A DNA stretch of 64,000 nucleotides, from assembly GCF_024138145.1 (NCBI RefSeq), contig NZ_CP099997.1, forward strand, positions 2,914,001-2,978,000, given 5' to 3'. A model generated the notes under the pieces. It worked only from the letters and a program-made list of their open reading frames with translations, ran no database searches and was not told the DNA's origin. The stretch is from Natronosalvus halobius. GTDB lineage: Archaea > Halobacteriota > Halobacteria > Halobacteriales > Natrialbaceae. The position numbers and the translations under genes were made by a program. Below are positions 9,454-19,022 of this stretch, one piece after another; position 1 is the stretch's first letter; each line of letters opens with the position of its first letter.

Positions 9454-9920
9454 CGTGTCGTCCTCCGGTTCTGGTCCGGGGGACCGTCTGTACCGTGCAT
9501 GGTGAATCACCGACGCGACTTGCGTGCGAATGTCTTACAGAGTCCTTATCAATGCCTCTTGGTATCACGGTCAACGCTGCTTGCGCTGCGCGAAACGTTC
9601 ACATTCTTGCCGGTACCCGTGACGCGCCCATCAGCGAGATCAGTAGCGGAGGTCGATCCTATCCGGGCGTCCGCCGGCCTCGCCGGGGTCGGCCCCGGCA
9701 TGCCCGACCGACGTTCTTGGCGCTCGCCGTGAGCACTCCGAACCAGTACGATTTCGGTCCAAGCGGGTGACCGGGTGCTCGTCGCTCGCTACGATGCGGG
9801 GGAAATTGCCGGTTTCGGGCAGCGGCGGCGACAGCCGGGCCCGACCGTCTTCAGGTTGATTGACAACGTCGGCGAGCGCTCGATTCGATTACTCCCTCGA
9901 GCCAAGACGTTCTCGGCCGG
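9454..9920. other. Intergenic region, no supported gene
   Basis: About 470 bp between the nitrite/sulfite reductase start and the stop of the site-2 protease gene. A 91-codon open frame at 9495-9770 has no recognisable family and arginine-rich composition typical of a frame shadow in GC-rich DNA. The reductase promoter should lie at the left end (around 9500-9560), where local AT content rises. Nothing else is supported. Confidence 0.5.
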
Positions 9921-11750
9921 TCAGCCTGCCAACAGCTGCGGCCCGAAGAGCATGAACAGGAAGCTCACGAGCATCGTGACGCCGACGAGGGTCGTCACGA
10001 CCCGGACCATCCCCCGGGTCGCCTCGAGCGGGAGCCGCGAGAGGACCGACTCCGTGCTCGTCCGGAGGATGTGCCCGCCGTCGAGCGGGAATGCCGGAAT
10101 GCAGTTGAAGAAGCCGAGCTGGATGTTGATCCACCCGGTCCAGAACAGCGCGTTGGCGATGGCGAACACGGTCCAGTCGCCCAGGCCGGCGAGCAGCCCC
10201 TGGGCCTGGTAGAAGTTCTCGATGCCGCCGGCGAAGCCGGCGAAGTTGTACGGCAGGAGGCCGACGACGGAGACGATCGGCAAGAAGAGCACGAACGCGA
10301 CCTTCCCGAGGAAGCTGTCGGTGATGTGGCCGTAACTGCCCTGAACGTCGCCGTTGCCGCCGAGGACCGCCAGGTACTCCTCGACCGGGTACAGCTCGAG
10401 GCCGGCGTCGCTCACCTGGACGCCCGAGATGCCGCCGACGCTGAAGAAGCCGACGGTTCCGCCCTCGGTGAGCTGACTGCGTTCGCCGAGGGTGACGTCG
10501 TAGCTGACGCGCTCGCCGTCGAGGTAGCCCGCGACGGTCACCTCGTCGCCGGGATCGGTGGAGCCCAGCAGGGACTCGAGGTCGGCGTACGATCGCGTGC
10601 GCTCGCCGTCGAACTCGGTGATGACGAATCGCTCGCCGGCGGGTGCTCCCGCCTCGGTGAGCGGCCCGTCGTCGGCGACCTGGACGACGCTTCCGATGGG
10701 GACGGCCTCGAGCGTTCGCTCCTCGCCGTCGCGCTGGATCGTCAGGTCGACCGTTTCGCTATCGCCGACGGCCTCCAGGAAGCCGGCCTCGGTGACGACC
10801 GGCTCGCCGTCGACGGCCAGGATGAGGTCGCCGGGCTGAATGTCGATCGGCGAGTCCTCGAGCGCGGCGGTCACCGGCAGGGACTGGTCCATCTCCTCGG
10901 TCCGGTCGCCGTTGAGCTCGACGGTGACGGTGCCGCTACCCGCGGCCTCGAGCGTCTCCGAGAGGTCGTCGTTCGACGCGACCGGCTGCCCCTCGATGGC
11001 GGTGATGCGATCGTTAGGCTGGATGCCCGCCGCTTCGGCGGGCGAGCCGGGGGCGACCCCGCCGACGGCGGCGCCCGGGGCGGCGCCGATCGATCCGACG
11101 ACCGGGCCGAAGAGCAGGGCGAACGCGAGGATCGTCACCGCGAAGTTGAACGTGACGCCCGCGGCGAACATTCGCGTTTGCGCCCCCCGGGAGGCCGCTC
11201 GGCTGCTCTCCTGGTCGGGTTCGACGAACGCGCCGATGGGCAAGACGGCGAGCATGGCGACGCCCATCGAGTCGATGTCGATGTTCTCGACGCGACAGAG
11301 CAGACCGTGGCCGCCCTCGTGGACGACGAGGCCGACCAGGAGGCCGATGACGATGCCCGGTGTGGCCGACAGCGGCAGGAACTCGTTGACGCCCGGAATC
11401 ACGAGGACGTTCGAGGGTTGCTGGACGCTCGAGGGCTGGGGCGAGTTCGCGGCGGCGAACGCGGCGGTGAGCAGGAAGACGAACATCGCGCCCATGACGA
11501 CGATGGCGATGCCGACGCCGAAGTTCGCCCAGGCGCGCCAGAACCGCTTCGGCCCGGCGAGCCAATCGAGGAAGGCGCGCCCACGTTTCGTGTGGATCGT
11601 CAGGATCGGCCCCTGGGTCTTGACGTAGTTGGGGAGGAGACCGCGCTGGCGGAGGGCGACGATGGCGAGCCAGTAGGCGGCGATCCCGGCGAGAATCCAC
11701 GTGAGAGTGTCCGAGATGGGGAGGAACGCGACGACCGTGGAAGACTGCAT
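9921..11750 (-). CDS. Site-2 protease family zinc metalloprotease with PDZ domains (M50)
   Basis: This 609-residue intramembrane protease belongs to the RseP/S2P class. N-terminal membrane helices are followed by the zinc motif HEGGHG in the segment VGLVVHEGGHGLLCR, then tandem PDZ-like domains (GVAPGSPAEAAGIQPND and a second domain around QPGDLILAVDGEPV), and a C-terminal membrane region with the second metal ligand in FPLDGGHILRT. The family cuts transmembrane regulatory proteins; the haloarchaeal substrate is unknown. The ATG at 11750 is the only good start. A second S2P paralogue without these PDZ insertions lies at 16268-17392. Confidence 0.9.
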   Translation of the reverse strand: MQSSTVVAFLPISDTLTWILAGIAAYWLAIVALRQRGLLPNYVKTQGPILTIHTKRGRAFLDWLAGPKRFWRAWANFGVGIAIVVMGAMFVFLLTAAFAAANSPQPSSVQQPSNVLVIPGVNEFLPLSATPGIVIGLLVGLVVHEGGHGLLCRVENIDIDSMGVAMLAVLPIGAFVEPDQESSRAASRGAQTRMFAAGVTFNFAVTILAFALLFGPVVGSIGAAPGAAVGGVAPGSPAEAAGIQPNDRITAIEGQPVASNDDLSETLEAAGSGTVTVELNGDRTEEMDQSLPVTAALEDSPIDIQPGDLILAVDGEPVVTEAGFLEAVGDSETVDLTIQRDGEERTLEAVPIGSVVQVADDGPLTEAGAPAGERFVITEFDGERTRSYADLESLLGSTDPGDEVTVAGYLDGERVSYDVTLGERSQLTEGGTVGFFSVGGISGVQVSDAGLELYPVEEYLAVLGGNGDVQGSYGHITDSFLGKVAFVLFLPIVSVVGLLPYNFAGFAGGIENFYQAQGLLAGLGDWTVFAIANALFWTGWINIQLGFFNCIPAFPLDGGHILRTSTESVLSRLPLEATRGMVRVVTTLVGVTMLVSFLFMLFGPQLLAG

Positions 11751-11890
11751 TGGTATGCTCTGAGGGAGGCGTGGCCAAAGGCGTTTTGTCTGGTCACAGC
11801 GAGCGCCACGGTTGCCGAACGGCTCGAAGCCGTCGGCTCGTCAGTTGGCGTCTCCAATAACTATACTTTCTATAGCTTTTCTCGAGCCGA

Positions 11891-13663
11891 CTATCGCTCC
11901 CGTCGAAGCCGGTCAACGACGAACGCTCGATCCACCTTCGCGAGGAACGGGCCGAGCTTCGGGCCCTGCTCCTCGTCGAAGAAGAGGCGGTAGCCAGCGG
12001 CGAAGAAGTCGCCGACGCCGACGTCGTGACGCTTCGCAGTCTCGTAGATCTCGCCCTGGATCTCGTCGGGTCCGTGGCCTGCTTCGATGAAGTCGGCCAG
12101 TTCCTCGAGCGCCGCCTCCGTCGCCGCGTCGAAGTCGTGGGCCGGGATCGCCTCACGCTTGAGTTCGTAGTCGAACTCGTTCTCGGTTCGCCGGGCCCAG
12201 TTCTGGGCGCGCTCGACGCGGGCGAGGGCGTCCTGGACGGCCCACTCGGGGTCGTCGTCCGAAATGTGTCCCTCGCGGCGGGCAATCTCCTCGCGCAAGT
12301 CGGGATCTTCGGTCATACCGAGGACGGCGGCGAAGGTGTAGGGGAGACGGATGCGCTCCTCCGAGGCCTCAAGTTCGTCGACGCCGGTCGCGTCGCCTTC
12401 GTCACCGTCGCCGGTAACGCCGCCGACCACCAGCGGATACACCCGCTCGGCGAACGCCTGTTCGTCGTCGTTGGCCTCCACTTCGCCGAAGTAGATCGCC
12501 TCGAAGCGGTCGAACTCGTCGACCAGGAGGTCGAGGCGCTCGACGCTGAAGTCCCGGGCTTTCGCCGGGTCCTTCGCGAAGAAGTACCGCAGCACTTCGG
12601 GCTCGAGCACCTCGAGGACGTCCGATACCAGAATCACGTTGCCCTGTGAGGACGAGAAGGGCTCGCCGTCGAGGGTGAACCACTCGTAGACCATCGGGAC
12701 GGGAGGGTCGTTCTCGAAGACGTTCCGGGCGATGTCCTCGCCGCTGGGCCAGGAGCCCTCGGCGTGATCCTTTCCGAAGGGCTCGAAGTCGACGCCCAGG
12801 ACCTGCCACTGGCCGGGCCACTCGAAGCGCCAGGGCATCTTGCCCTCGCGGAACGTGGCAGTTCCCTCGTGGCCACAGCCCGAAATCGTTCGGTCGCCCG
12901 CCTCCATGTCGGTGCACTCGTAGTCGACGGTACCGGCCTCGATGTCGACGCCGGTGACGGTCTCGGTTACCTTGCCACACTCCTCACAGATCGGGTTGAA
13001 CGGCACGTAGTCGCCTTCGCTATCGACCTTGTCCTGGTAGGCCGAGAGGACGTCGGCCGCGCGTTCGCGGTTCTCGAGGACGTACTCGACGACGTCGTCG
13101 AACTCGCCCTCCAGGTAGAGGTCGGTCGTCGAGACGAGGTCGATGGGCACATCGAGAGCGTCCGCGCTGTCCTGGATGATGGTCGAGAAGTGGTCGCCGT
13201 AGGAGTCACAGCAGCCGAAGGGGTCCGGGATGTCGGTGTAGGGCGCGCCCAGGTTCCGACCGAGCGCACCCGCGTCGACGTCCCCGAGGTCGACGAGGGT
13301 CCCCTCGAGGTCACAGAGCGTTCGCGGGAGCTTTCTGAGGGGGTCGCGGTCGTCGCTGGTGAACACCTGTCGGACGTCGTGGCCGCGCTCGCGGAGGACC
13401 TCGGCGACGTAGTAGCCGCGCATGATCTCGTTCATGTTGCCGAGGTGGGGGACGCCGGAGGGGGAGATGCCACCCTTGATGACGATCGGCTCCTCGGGAT
13501 CGCGCGCCTCGACGCGGTCGGCGACCTCGTCGGCCCAGAAGACGTGGTACTCGCCGTCGCCGTCGCCTGGATCGCGCTGGAGGGTGTACGGGCTCTCGGC
13601 GTCGCCTCTGTCGTCCTCGCCGTCACTCGGGTCCGGATCCGAGTCGTCGGCGCTAGTGCTCAT
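11891..13663 (-). CDS. lysS: Lysyl-tRNA synthetase, class I
   Basis: This 590-residue class I LysRS charges tRNA-Lys, as in most Euryarchaea. The HIGH-type motif reads PHLGN (about 72-76) and the KMSKS-type motif is SSSQGN (about 337-342). Zinc-type cysteines include CEEC (226-229) with further Cys at about 250 and 263. The N-terminal ~35 residues are an acidic tail. The start overlaps the end of pyrH by 11 bp, so pyrH and lysS form a translationally linked pair with pyrH first. Upstream of the S2P gene on the same strand, with a 140-bp AT-rich gap between them (TATA-like stretch near 11865-11880). Confidence 0.96.
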   Translation of the reverse strand: MSTSADDSDPDPSDGEDDRGDAESPYTLQRDPGDGDGEYHVFWADEVADRVEARDPEEPIVIKGGISPSGVPHLGNMNEIMRGYYVAEVLRERGHDVRQVFTSDDRDPLRKLPRTLCDLEGTLVDLGDVDAGALGRNLGAPYTDIPDPFGCCDSYGDHFSTIIQDSADALDVPIDLVSTTDLYLEGEFDDVVEYVLENRERAADVLSAYQDKVDSEGDYVPFNPICEECGKVTETVTGVDIEAGTVDYECTDMEAGDRTISGCGHEGTATFREGKMPWRFEWPGQWQVLGVDFEPFGKDHAEGSWPSGEDIARNVFENDPPVPMVYEWFTLDGEPFSSSQGNVILVSDVLEVLEPEVLRYFFAKDPAKARDFSVERLDLLVDEFDRFEAIYFGEVEANDDEQAFAERVYPLVVGGVTGDGDEGDATGVDELEASEERIRLPYTFAAVLGMTEDPDLREEIARREGHISDDDPEWAVQDALARVERAQNWARRTENEFDYELKREAIPAHDFDAATEAALEELADFIEAGHGPDEIQGEIYETAKRHDVGVGDFFAAGYRLFFDEEQGPKLGPFLAKVDRAFVVDRLRRER

Positions 13664-14384
13664 CGGTCTCGCCCGCCCAGTAAGTCGGTTCCTCGCCCGC
13701 TCCCTCCGGAATAATGTCCGTGCCGTCGTGGTCGCCGTAGCGAACGGCCCGGGCGATCCGATCCGGGTCCGTCCCGTCCAGGACGATGGTTCGCATGCCT
13801 GAACGCTGGATGATTTTGGCGGCGAGCAGGTCGACGGGCGCCGAGGAGCCGGCGTTCATCTCGAGGCCGGCGATGACGTCGACGAGTTCTGTAGCCGATA
13901 GCTCCCCGTACTTCGTCGCCTCGTCGTTCTCGTTCGGGTCGTCGGAGTAGACGCCGGGGACGCTCGTGGCGTAGACGAGCAGGTCGGCGTCGACGTACTC
14001 CGCCAGCGCTGCCCCTACGGCGTCGGTCGTCTGGGCCGGAGCGACCCCGCCCATCACGCAGACCTCCCCGCGCCGGAGGGCGTCACCGGCAGTCTCGTAG
14101 TCTCGAGCCGGCGCCGTCACGGAATCTTCGCCGAGAGCGGCGATGAGCAGGCGCGCGTTGAGCCGGGTGACGTCGATGCCCAGCTGGTCGAGTTCGATCT
14201 CGTTGGCGCCCAGGTCCCGGGCGGCGCTGATGTACTCGCGAGCGACGCCGCCGCCCCCGACGACGGCCCCGACTCGACACCCGTCCGCGACGAGGTCTTC
14301 GACGACGGCGGCGTGTGCCTGCACCCGATCCGCGCCGGGCTCGGGCACGAGCACGCTCCCGCCGATTGAGACGACCACTTTCAT
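13653..14384 (-). CDS. pyrH: UMP kinase (archaeal type)
   Basis: This 243-residue amino-acid-kinase-family enzyme phosphorylates UMP to UDP. The N-terminus MKVVVSIGGSVL carries the phosphate-binding GGS. VVGGGGVAREYI and the LARLLIAAL-like helix follow, then YATSVPGVYSDDPN, the uridylate-binding region, and the C-terminal GMRTIVLDGTDP. The start at 14384 begins exactly at the conserved first beta strand; a 14-residue upstream extension was rejected. The end overlaps lysS by 11 bp. Confidence 0.95.
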   Translation of the reverse strand: MKVVVSIGGSVLVPEPGADRVQAHAAVVEDLVADGCRVGAVVGGGGVAREYISAARDLGANEIELDQLGIDVTRLNARLLIAALGEDSVTAPARDYETAGDALRRGEVCVMGGVAPAQTTDAVGAALAEYVDADLLVYATSVPGVYSDDPNENDEATKYGELSATELVDVIAGLEMNAGSSAPVDLLAAKIIQRSGMRTIVLDGTDPDRIARAVRYGDHDGTDIIPEGAGEEPTYWAGETDEH

Positions 14385-14491
14385 ACTACCGCGGTCTAAC
14401 CGGGTTGCCATCTTAAGGGTTGTCAACCCTGTTCGGCGGCCGCTCCGCGCGCGGACGACAGCTACAAAACGCTCGGCGCCGAGTATCGAGT

Positions 14492-15325
14492 ATGCACGTC
14501 CTGGGAATCGTCGGCGATGGGTCCGCCGACGTCCTCGAGCGAACGGCCGACCTGGCCGTGGACAGGCTCTCGCAGGCGGGCCGAGTCGGCGTCGTGCGCT
14601 ACGACGCGACGATCGCGGACGGACTGGCGGACGCCCGCGGTTCGGGGCTCGCCCCCGGCGGCGACGTCACCTACGCCCTCGGCGCCGACGGCGACTGGAC
14701 GGCCACGGGGACCGGCCTCTCGGTGACCGACGCTCTCGACACGCTGGCGACCGACTGCGCGTTCGCGGTCGTCGTCGGCCTCGAGATTCCCGGCCACCCG
14801 TCGGTCGTGGTCAGCAGCGACGCCGCGATCGCTCGTTCGCCGGTTCTCGCGACCGTCGACGCGCCCGGTGACCTCGACCTCGAGTCCCTCGTCGCGGAGC
14901 TGGAAGTCCACGAGCCCTACGAGACGCTTGAGTCCCTCGTAGATCGCCTCAGAGATCGTCCGGCGGCAGATCGGGCGGGAGCGATCGCGACGTTCACCGG
15001 GCGCGTCCGCGCGAAAGACGCGCCGGACGACGAGCGGACGGAGTACCTCGAGTTCGAGACCTACGAAGGGGTCGCCGAGCAGCGCATGGCGACGATCAAG
15101 GCGGAACTCGAGGCGCGCGAGGGCGTCTTCGGCGTCGAGTTGCACCACCGGACGGGCGTCGTTCGCGACGGCGAGGACATCGTGTACGTCGTCGTCCTCG
15201 CAGGCCACCGCGAGGAGGCGTTTCGGACGGTCGAAGACGGGATCAATCGGCTCAAAGACGAGGTGCCACTGTTCAAGAAGGAAGTGACGGTCGAGGACGA
15301 ATTCTGGGTTCACGAACGCTCGTGA
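14492..15325 (+). CDS. moaE: Molybdopterin synthase catalytic subunit with MobB-like N-terminal domain
   Basis: This 277-residue fusion contains a MoaE domain in the C-terminal half (about residues 165-277). It includes GAIATFTGRVR, EYLEFETYEG, HHRTGVVRDGEDIVYVVV, HREEAF and the catalytic-lysine region PLFKKEVT. MoaE transfers sulfur to cyclic pyranopterin monophosphate with MoaD. The N-terminal half looks like MobB (GTP-binding protein of the Mo-bis-MGD step), but the expected P-loop GKT/GKS is absent: the loop reads GIVGDGSADVLE. The start at 14492 gives the typical MHVLGIVGDGSADVLERTA beginning. It is divergent from pyrH, with 107 bp between the starts. Confidence 0.88.
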   Translation: MHVLGIVGDGSADVLERTADLAVDRLSQAGRVGVVRYDATIADGLADARGSGLAPGGDVTYALGADGDWTATGTGLSVTDALDTLATDCAFAVVVGLEIPGHPSVVVSSDAAIARSPVLATVDAPGDLDLESLVAELEVHEPYETLESLVDRLRDRPAADRAGAIATFTGRVRAKDAPDDERTEYLEFETYEGVAEQRMATIKAELEAREGVFGVELHHRTGVVRDGEDIVYVVVLAGHREEAFRTVEDGINRLKDEVPLFKKEVTVEDEFWVHERS

Positions 15326-15561
15326 GAGGCTCAAAGTGACATTGAAACACCACTTTTGCGACCGTTCATAGGTCTCGATGAGAATTGCCCAGTAATACGT
15401 TAGCAGCTGTTTTAAAACGTCTAAGTGGATCTGGTGGCGCCTTTAACGGTTCGTAAAACACGGATAAAACGACGATTACCCCTCGTTTGGCTGAAGCGAT
15501 TTGAAACGGTTCTAAGTAACTGACCTTTATAACAGTATCCGGTCTGTAGGGATAGTTGTCG

Positions 15562-15801
15562 ATGAGCACGACAGCCCAACCCTCCACCGACCGCAAAGAA
15601 CTCCGCCTGAAGCAGTACCTGCGCGACCGTGCCGCAGACGGCGAGATGTACTTCAAAGGGAAGTTCATCGCCGACGACGTCGGCCTCTCCCCCAAGGAAA
15701 TCGGCGCGCTGATGGTCAAGCTCTCCGACTCCGCGACCGACCTCGAGATCGAGAAGTGGTCGTACACGAGTGCGACGACCTGGCGCGTCGCCCCCGCCTG
15801 A
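15562..15801 (+). CDS. Conserved small haloarchaeal protein (DUF7123-like)
   Basis: This 79-residue protein has a charged helical N-terminus and a compact core (KGKFIADDVGLSPKEIGALM) that reads like a small winged-helix or HTH fold. The ending WSYTSATTWRV recurs in haloarchaeal genomes in my memory of the family. The function is unknown. The ATG at 15562 is used; a TTG two codons upstream is in frame. A TATA-like stretch (ttataacag near 15526) lies about 35 bp upstream, consistent with a short leader. Confidence 0.72.
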   Translation: MSTTAQPSTDRKELRLKQYLRDRAADGEMYFKGKFIADDVGLSPKEIGALMVKLSDSATDLEIEKWSYTSATTWRVAPA

Positions 15802-16267
15802 TCGCGTCGTGCCATTGACGCCCTGAACGGCCCCGACGCGTGTGCGTTCCTCCAAGGCGCACACGGCGATCATTGCCGGACCCGGGCGATCCCGTATCGC
15901 CCACCCACGTACTGCCGTCCTCGCCAACTGGGCGAGGGCGTGATCGAACGCACAGCGGACACCTAACACGCACACACGTTCCGGCGCCGACCCTGTCGTA
16001 CCCGTCGGCGCCGGGCGTTCCCCTTCCATTGTATTGGCGCCTCGAGTGGCGACTGGTGTCCGATTGTCTCCACACCCCGAGTGGCGACTGGTGTCCGATT
16101 GTCTCCACACCCCGAGTGGCGACTGGTGTCCGATTGATTCCACACCCCGAGTGGCGATTGGGCCGGAAACGCCCGGAATAGTCACCCTCTCCCCCAGGTC
16201 GTCCAGTTCCCACCAGCGTTCGCCGCCGACAGTCGATTTATACGCACAGACGGTCAACGAATCAGCA
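15802..16267. other. Intergenic region carrying a tandem repeat
   Basis: About 465 bp with no supported coding sequence on either strand. The right half holds a 35-bp tandem repeat (listed separately). Open frames through it are repeat translations on all strands and are not supported. Confidence 0.6.
16043..16160. repeat. 35-bp tandem repeat, three full copies plus a partial fourth
   Basis: Copies begin at 16043, 16078 and 16113, and a partial one at 16148; the period is exactly 35 bp. The core word is gagtggcgactggtgtccga. The first two copies are identical; the third differs near its end, and the fourth breaks off after about 12 bp. There are no spacers, so this is not a CRISPR. It ends about 110 bp before the start of the membrane protease gene. 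Confidence 0.9.
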
Positions 16268-17392
16268 ATGGATCCGGCGGACCCGACCGATCCCGTCGAC
16301 GGCCCACCCCTCGAGTCGATCGAACCGGCCTTTTCAGTCTACGAGATCGCCGTCGACGGCGAGGAGATTCGCTACTACGGAACGCCGCAGATGGCTCCCG
16401 AGCGGATGATGCGCGAACTCTGGCAAGACTTTCGAGATGCCGGCTACGACGTGCAACTCACGGTTCGTCGCGGCGAGTACGTGCTCGTCGCGGAACCGCG
16501 CTCACTCGGCCCCGATGGCGTCCCCTGGACGAACGTCTTTCTCTTGCTCGCCACGGTCGTCTCGACACTCTTCGCCGGGACGATGTGGTACGGCATCGAT
16601 CCGATCGCCGACCCAGCTGAGATGTGGCGCGCCTGGCCGTTCACCGTCGCTATTCTCGGCGTCCTCGGCGTCCACGAGATGGGCCACTACGTGCTGAGTC
16701 GCTACCACCGGGTCGACGCCTCATTGCCGTACTTCCTGCCGGTGCCGACGCTCATCGGGACGATGGGCGCCGTGATCAAGATGAAAGGCCAGATGCCCGA
16801 CCGCAAGGCGCTGTTCGACATCGGCGTCGCGGGTCCGATCGCCGGCCTCGTCGCGACGGTCGTCGTCACCGTCGTCGGCCTCCACCTCCCGCCGGTGCCC
16901 GTCCCCGAGGGGGCAACCGACCCGAACGCGACCCAGATTCGACTGGGGTTCCCGCCGATGCTCGAGTTGATCGCGGCTGCCGTCGATCAGCCGCTGTACG
17001 CCGACGATCAGACGCGAAACGTCAACCCGGTCGTCATCGGCGGCTGGGTCGGCATGTTCATCACGTTCTTGAACCTGATCCCGGTGGGCCAGCTCGACGG
17101 CGGCCACATCCTTCGGGCGATGGCCGGCGACCTCCAGGAGACCATCGCGGCGCTTGTTCCCGGGGTCCTGTTCGCGCTCGCGGGCTACCTCTACTACGTG
17201 GGCAATTACAGCGGAAACTCGGTGTTCATCTGGGTGTTCTGGGGGCTGTTCACCGGGTTGCTCGCGGCGGTGGGTCCAGCGGTTCCGATCGACGACGACC
17301 GACTGGACCGCAAACGGTTCGCACTCGGGGTCGTCACGTTCGGGCTGGGATTGCTGTGTTTTATGCCGGCACCGATCGCCGTGATCAACTGA
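16268..17392 (+). CDS. Site-2 protease family metalloprotease (M50), compact form
   Basis: This 374-residue polytopic intramembrane protease has a ~90-residue cytosolic N-terminal domain. A first membrane helix (VFLLLATVVSTLFAGTMWY) is followed by the zinc motif HEMGHY in GVLGVHEMGHYVLSR, several further helices and the second motif QLDGGHILRAMAGD. This is the common archaeal S2P without PDZ domains. The start MDPADPTDP at 16268 was chosen because the upstream in-frame sequence is the tandem repeat. The substrate is unknown. Confidence 0.88.
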   Translation: MDPADPTDPVDGPPLESIEPAFSVYEIAVDGEEIRYYGTPQMAPERMMRELWQDFRDAGYDVQLTVRRGEYVLVAEPRSLGPDGVPWTNVFLLLATVVSTLFAGTMWYGIDPIADPAEMWRAWPFTVAILGVLGVHEMGHYVLSRYHRVDASLPYFLPVPTLIGTMGAVIKMKGQMPDRKALFDIGVAGPIAGLVATVVVTVVGLHLPPVPVPEGATDPNATQIRLGFPPMLELIAAAVDQPLYADDQTRNVNPVVIGGWVGMFITFLNLIPVGQLDGGHILRAMAGDLQETIAALVPGVLFALAGYLYYVGNYSGNSVFIWVFWGLFTGLLAAVGPAVPIDDDRLDRKRFALGVVTFGLGLLCFMPAPIAVIN

Positions 17393-17464
17393 CGGCTCGA
17401 GACTGCCGGAGACGACCGTGTGCACTCGCTGTGCATTTATTCGCTTCACTCGCTGTGCGTGGGG

Positions 17465-18415
17465 TCACTCGCCGTGCGTGTAGCCCCGATCGGCCAGCGC
17501 TTCGCCGTCGAGCGTGATCTCTGCGTCGGCGTCTACGACCCGTCCGACGACCGCGAGCGGGCACTCGAGTTCGTCCCGTACGCGTTCGACGGCCACCTCG
17601 GGCAGGGTGCAGACGAGTTCGAAGTCCTCGCCGGTCGTGATCGCTCGCTCGAGGGCGGTTTCGTGATCGTCGGCTACGGCCTCGAGTTCGGGTGCGACGG
17701 GGATCGACTCGCGCTCGAGGGCGAACCCGCAGTCGCTGGCCTCGGCCAGCTGGTGAAGCGATCGGGCGAGGCCGTCGCTCGAGTCCATCATCGCGCTTGC
17801 GTGGGGGGCGAGGGCGCGGCCCGCACGGACGCGAGGCTCGAATTGGAAGAGGTCGTTGGCTCGCTCGAGGGCACTGTTGGCATTTCCGCCGTCGCCTCCG
17901 TCTCTGCCGCCTCCACCCTCGTCATCGCCTCCCCCATCTTTGCCGTCCTCGAACAACTCGAGAGCCGCCGCGGTCCGGCCGAGCGTCCCCGTCACACAGA
18001 CGACGTCTCCAGGGGAGGCCCCGTCGCGAAACACCGGCTCGTCGGCCCGCCCGACGGCCGTCGTCGCCACCGTAAACTCCCGGTGGGTGTCCAGGTCGCC
18101 GCCGACGTACTTCGCATCGACGAGGTCACAGACCGCGCTCGCGCCGTCGACGAACGCCTCGAGGGCTGCGGCGTCGAACTCGGGGGATGCGTAGGCGGCG
18201 ACGGCCGCCGTTGCCTCGGCACCCATGGCTGCGACGTCCGAGAGCGAGGCACCGACGGCGCGCCAGCCCGCCGTGTACCGGGTCGTCCCCGGCGGAAAGT
18301 CGGTCGTTTCGTGGAGCATGTCCGTCGTAATGACGAGGTCATCCACGACGGCGGCGTCGTCGCCCGCCGGGTCGAGCCGGTTCTCGAGCAACGCCAGCGC
18401 AGCCCGTTCGTCCAT
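17465..18415 (-). CDS. thiL: Thiamine-monophosphate kinase
   Basis: This 316-residue PurM-superfamily kinase makes thiamine diphosphate from thiamine monophosphate. It shows GDDAAVVDD at the N-terminus, the conserved GWRAVGASLSDVAAMGA segment, GDVVCVTGTLG, MMDSSDGLARSL and GEDFELVCTLP. An unusual Gly/Asp-rich insert (DGGGDDEGGGGRDGGDGG, about residues 160-180) sits between the two domains and is probably a flexible loop. The start at 18415 places the family N-terminus correctly; the longer open frame upstream is rejected. Confidence 0.93.
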   Translation of the reverse strand: MDERAALALLENRLDPAGDDAAVVDDLVITTDMLHETTDFPPGTTRYTAGWRAVGASLSDVAAMGAEATAAVAAYASPEFDAAALEAFVDGASAVCDLVDAKYVGGDLDTHREFTVATTAVGRADEPVFRDGASPGDVVCVTGTLGRTAAALELFEDGKDGGGDDEGGGGRDGGDGGNANSALERANDLFQFEPRVRAGRALAPHASAMMDSSDGLARSLHQLAEASDCGFALERESIPVAPELEAVADDHETALERAITTGEDFELVCTLPEVAVERVRDELECPLAVVGRVVDADAEITLDGEALADRGYTHGE

Positions 18416-18566
18416 ACCGAGCCATTCGACGGCGGGGCGAAAAACCATCCGGATCCGCGGGCCCAACCCGTGCGTGGCTCTCACACCCGGAATCGGCGAG
18501 GCGAGCCGGTCAGCCGCCGAAGAGACAACGATGCGCTTAAATGGCGCAAGCGGGAACCAGAACCCA

Positions 18567-19022
18567 ATGGCTACGATGTACGACGTCCCGGCGGAAGCGC
18601 TCATCGAGGCGCTCGCCGACGACCTCGAAGATGACCTCGAGCAACCGGAGTGGGCAGCGTTCGCGAAAAACGGCGTCAACCGAGACCTTCCCCCAGTGCA
18701 GGAGAACTTCTGGGCGGTCCGTGCGGCGAGCCTGCTCCGCAAAATCGCCGACAACGGTCCCATCGGCGTCGAGCGCTTGGCGACCGAGTACGGTGGCGCC
18801 AAACGCGGCTCGAACCGCTACCAGGTTGCCCCCGACAAACGCGCTGACGGCTCGCGAAACGTAATTCGGACGATTCTCCAGCAACTCGAGGAACTCGACC
18901 TCGTCGAGACCGCCGAGGGCGAGGGCCGCCGCATCACCGCCGAGGGACGCAGCCGCCTGGACGAGACTGCCGGGGAGGTCCTCTCGGAACTCGACCGTCC
19001 GGAACTCGAGCGCTACGCCTGA
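18567..19022 (+). CDS. rps19e: Ribosomal protein eS19
   Basis: This is the 151-residue archaeal/eukaryotic small-subunit protein eS19. Recognisable segments are MYDVPAEALIEAL at the N-terminus, PEWAAFAKNG, FWAVRAASLLRKI, the conserved YGGAKRGSNRYQ loop and a C-terminal winged-helix end (IRTILQQLEELDLVE). It is followed after 300 bp by the PDCD5-family gene, a gene order widely conserved in archaea. Confidence 0.96.
   Translation: MATMYDVPAEALIEALADDLEDDLEQPEWAAFAKNGVNRDLPPVQENFWAVRAASLLRKIADNGPIGVERLATEYGGAKRGSNRYQVAPDKRADGSRNVIRTILQQLEELDLVETAEGEGRRITAEGRSRLDETAGEVLSELDRPELERYA

Noticed and set aside
9495-9770. 91-codon frame upstream of the nitrite/sulfite reductase
   Set aside because: Arg/Pro-rich composition without family resemblance; probable shadow in intergenic DNA.
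10071-11993. 640-codon plus-strand open frame
   Set aside because: Antisense shadow of the site-2 protease gene, which has intact HEGGH and LDGGH motifs.
16043-16160. CRISPR array
   Set aside because: Back-to-back 35-bp tandem units without spacers.
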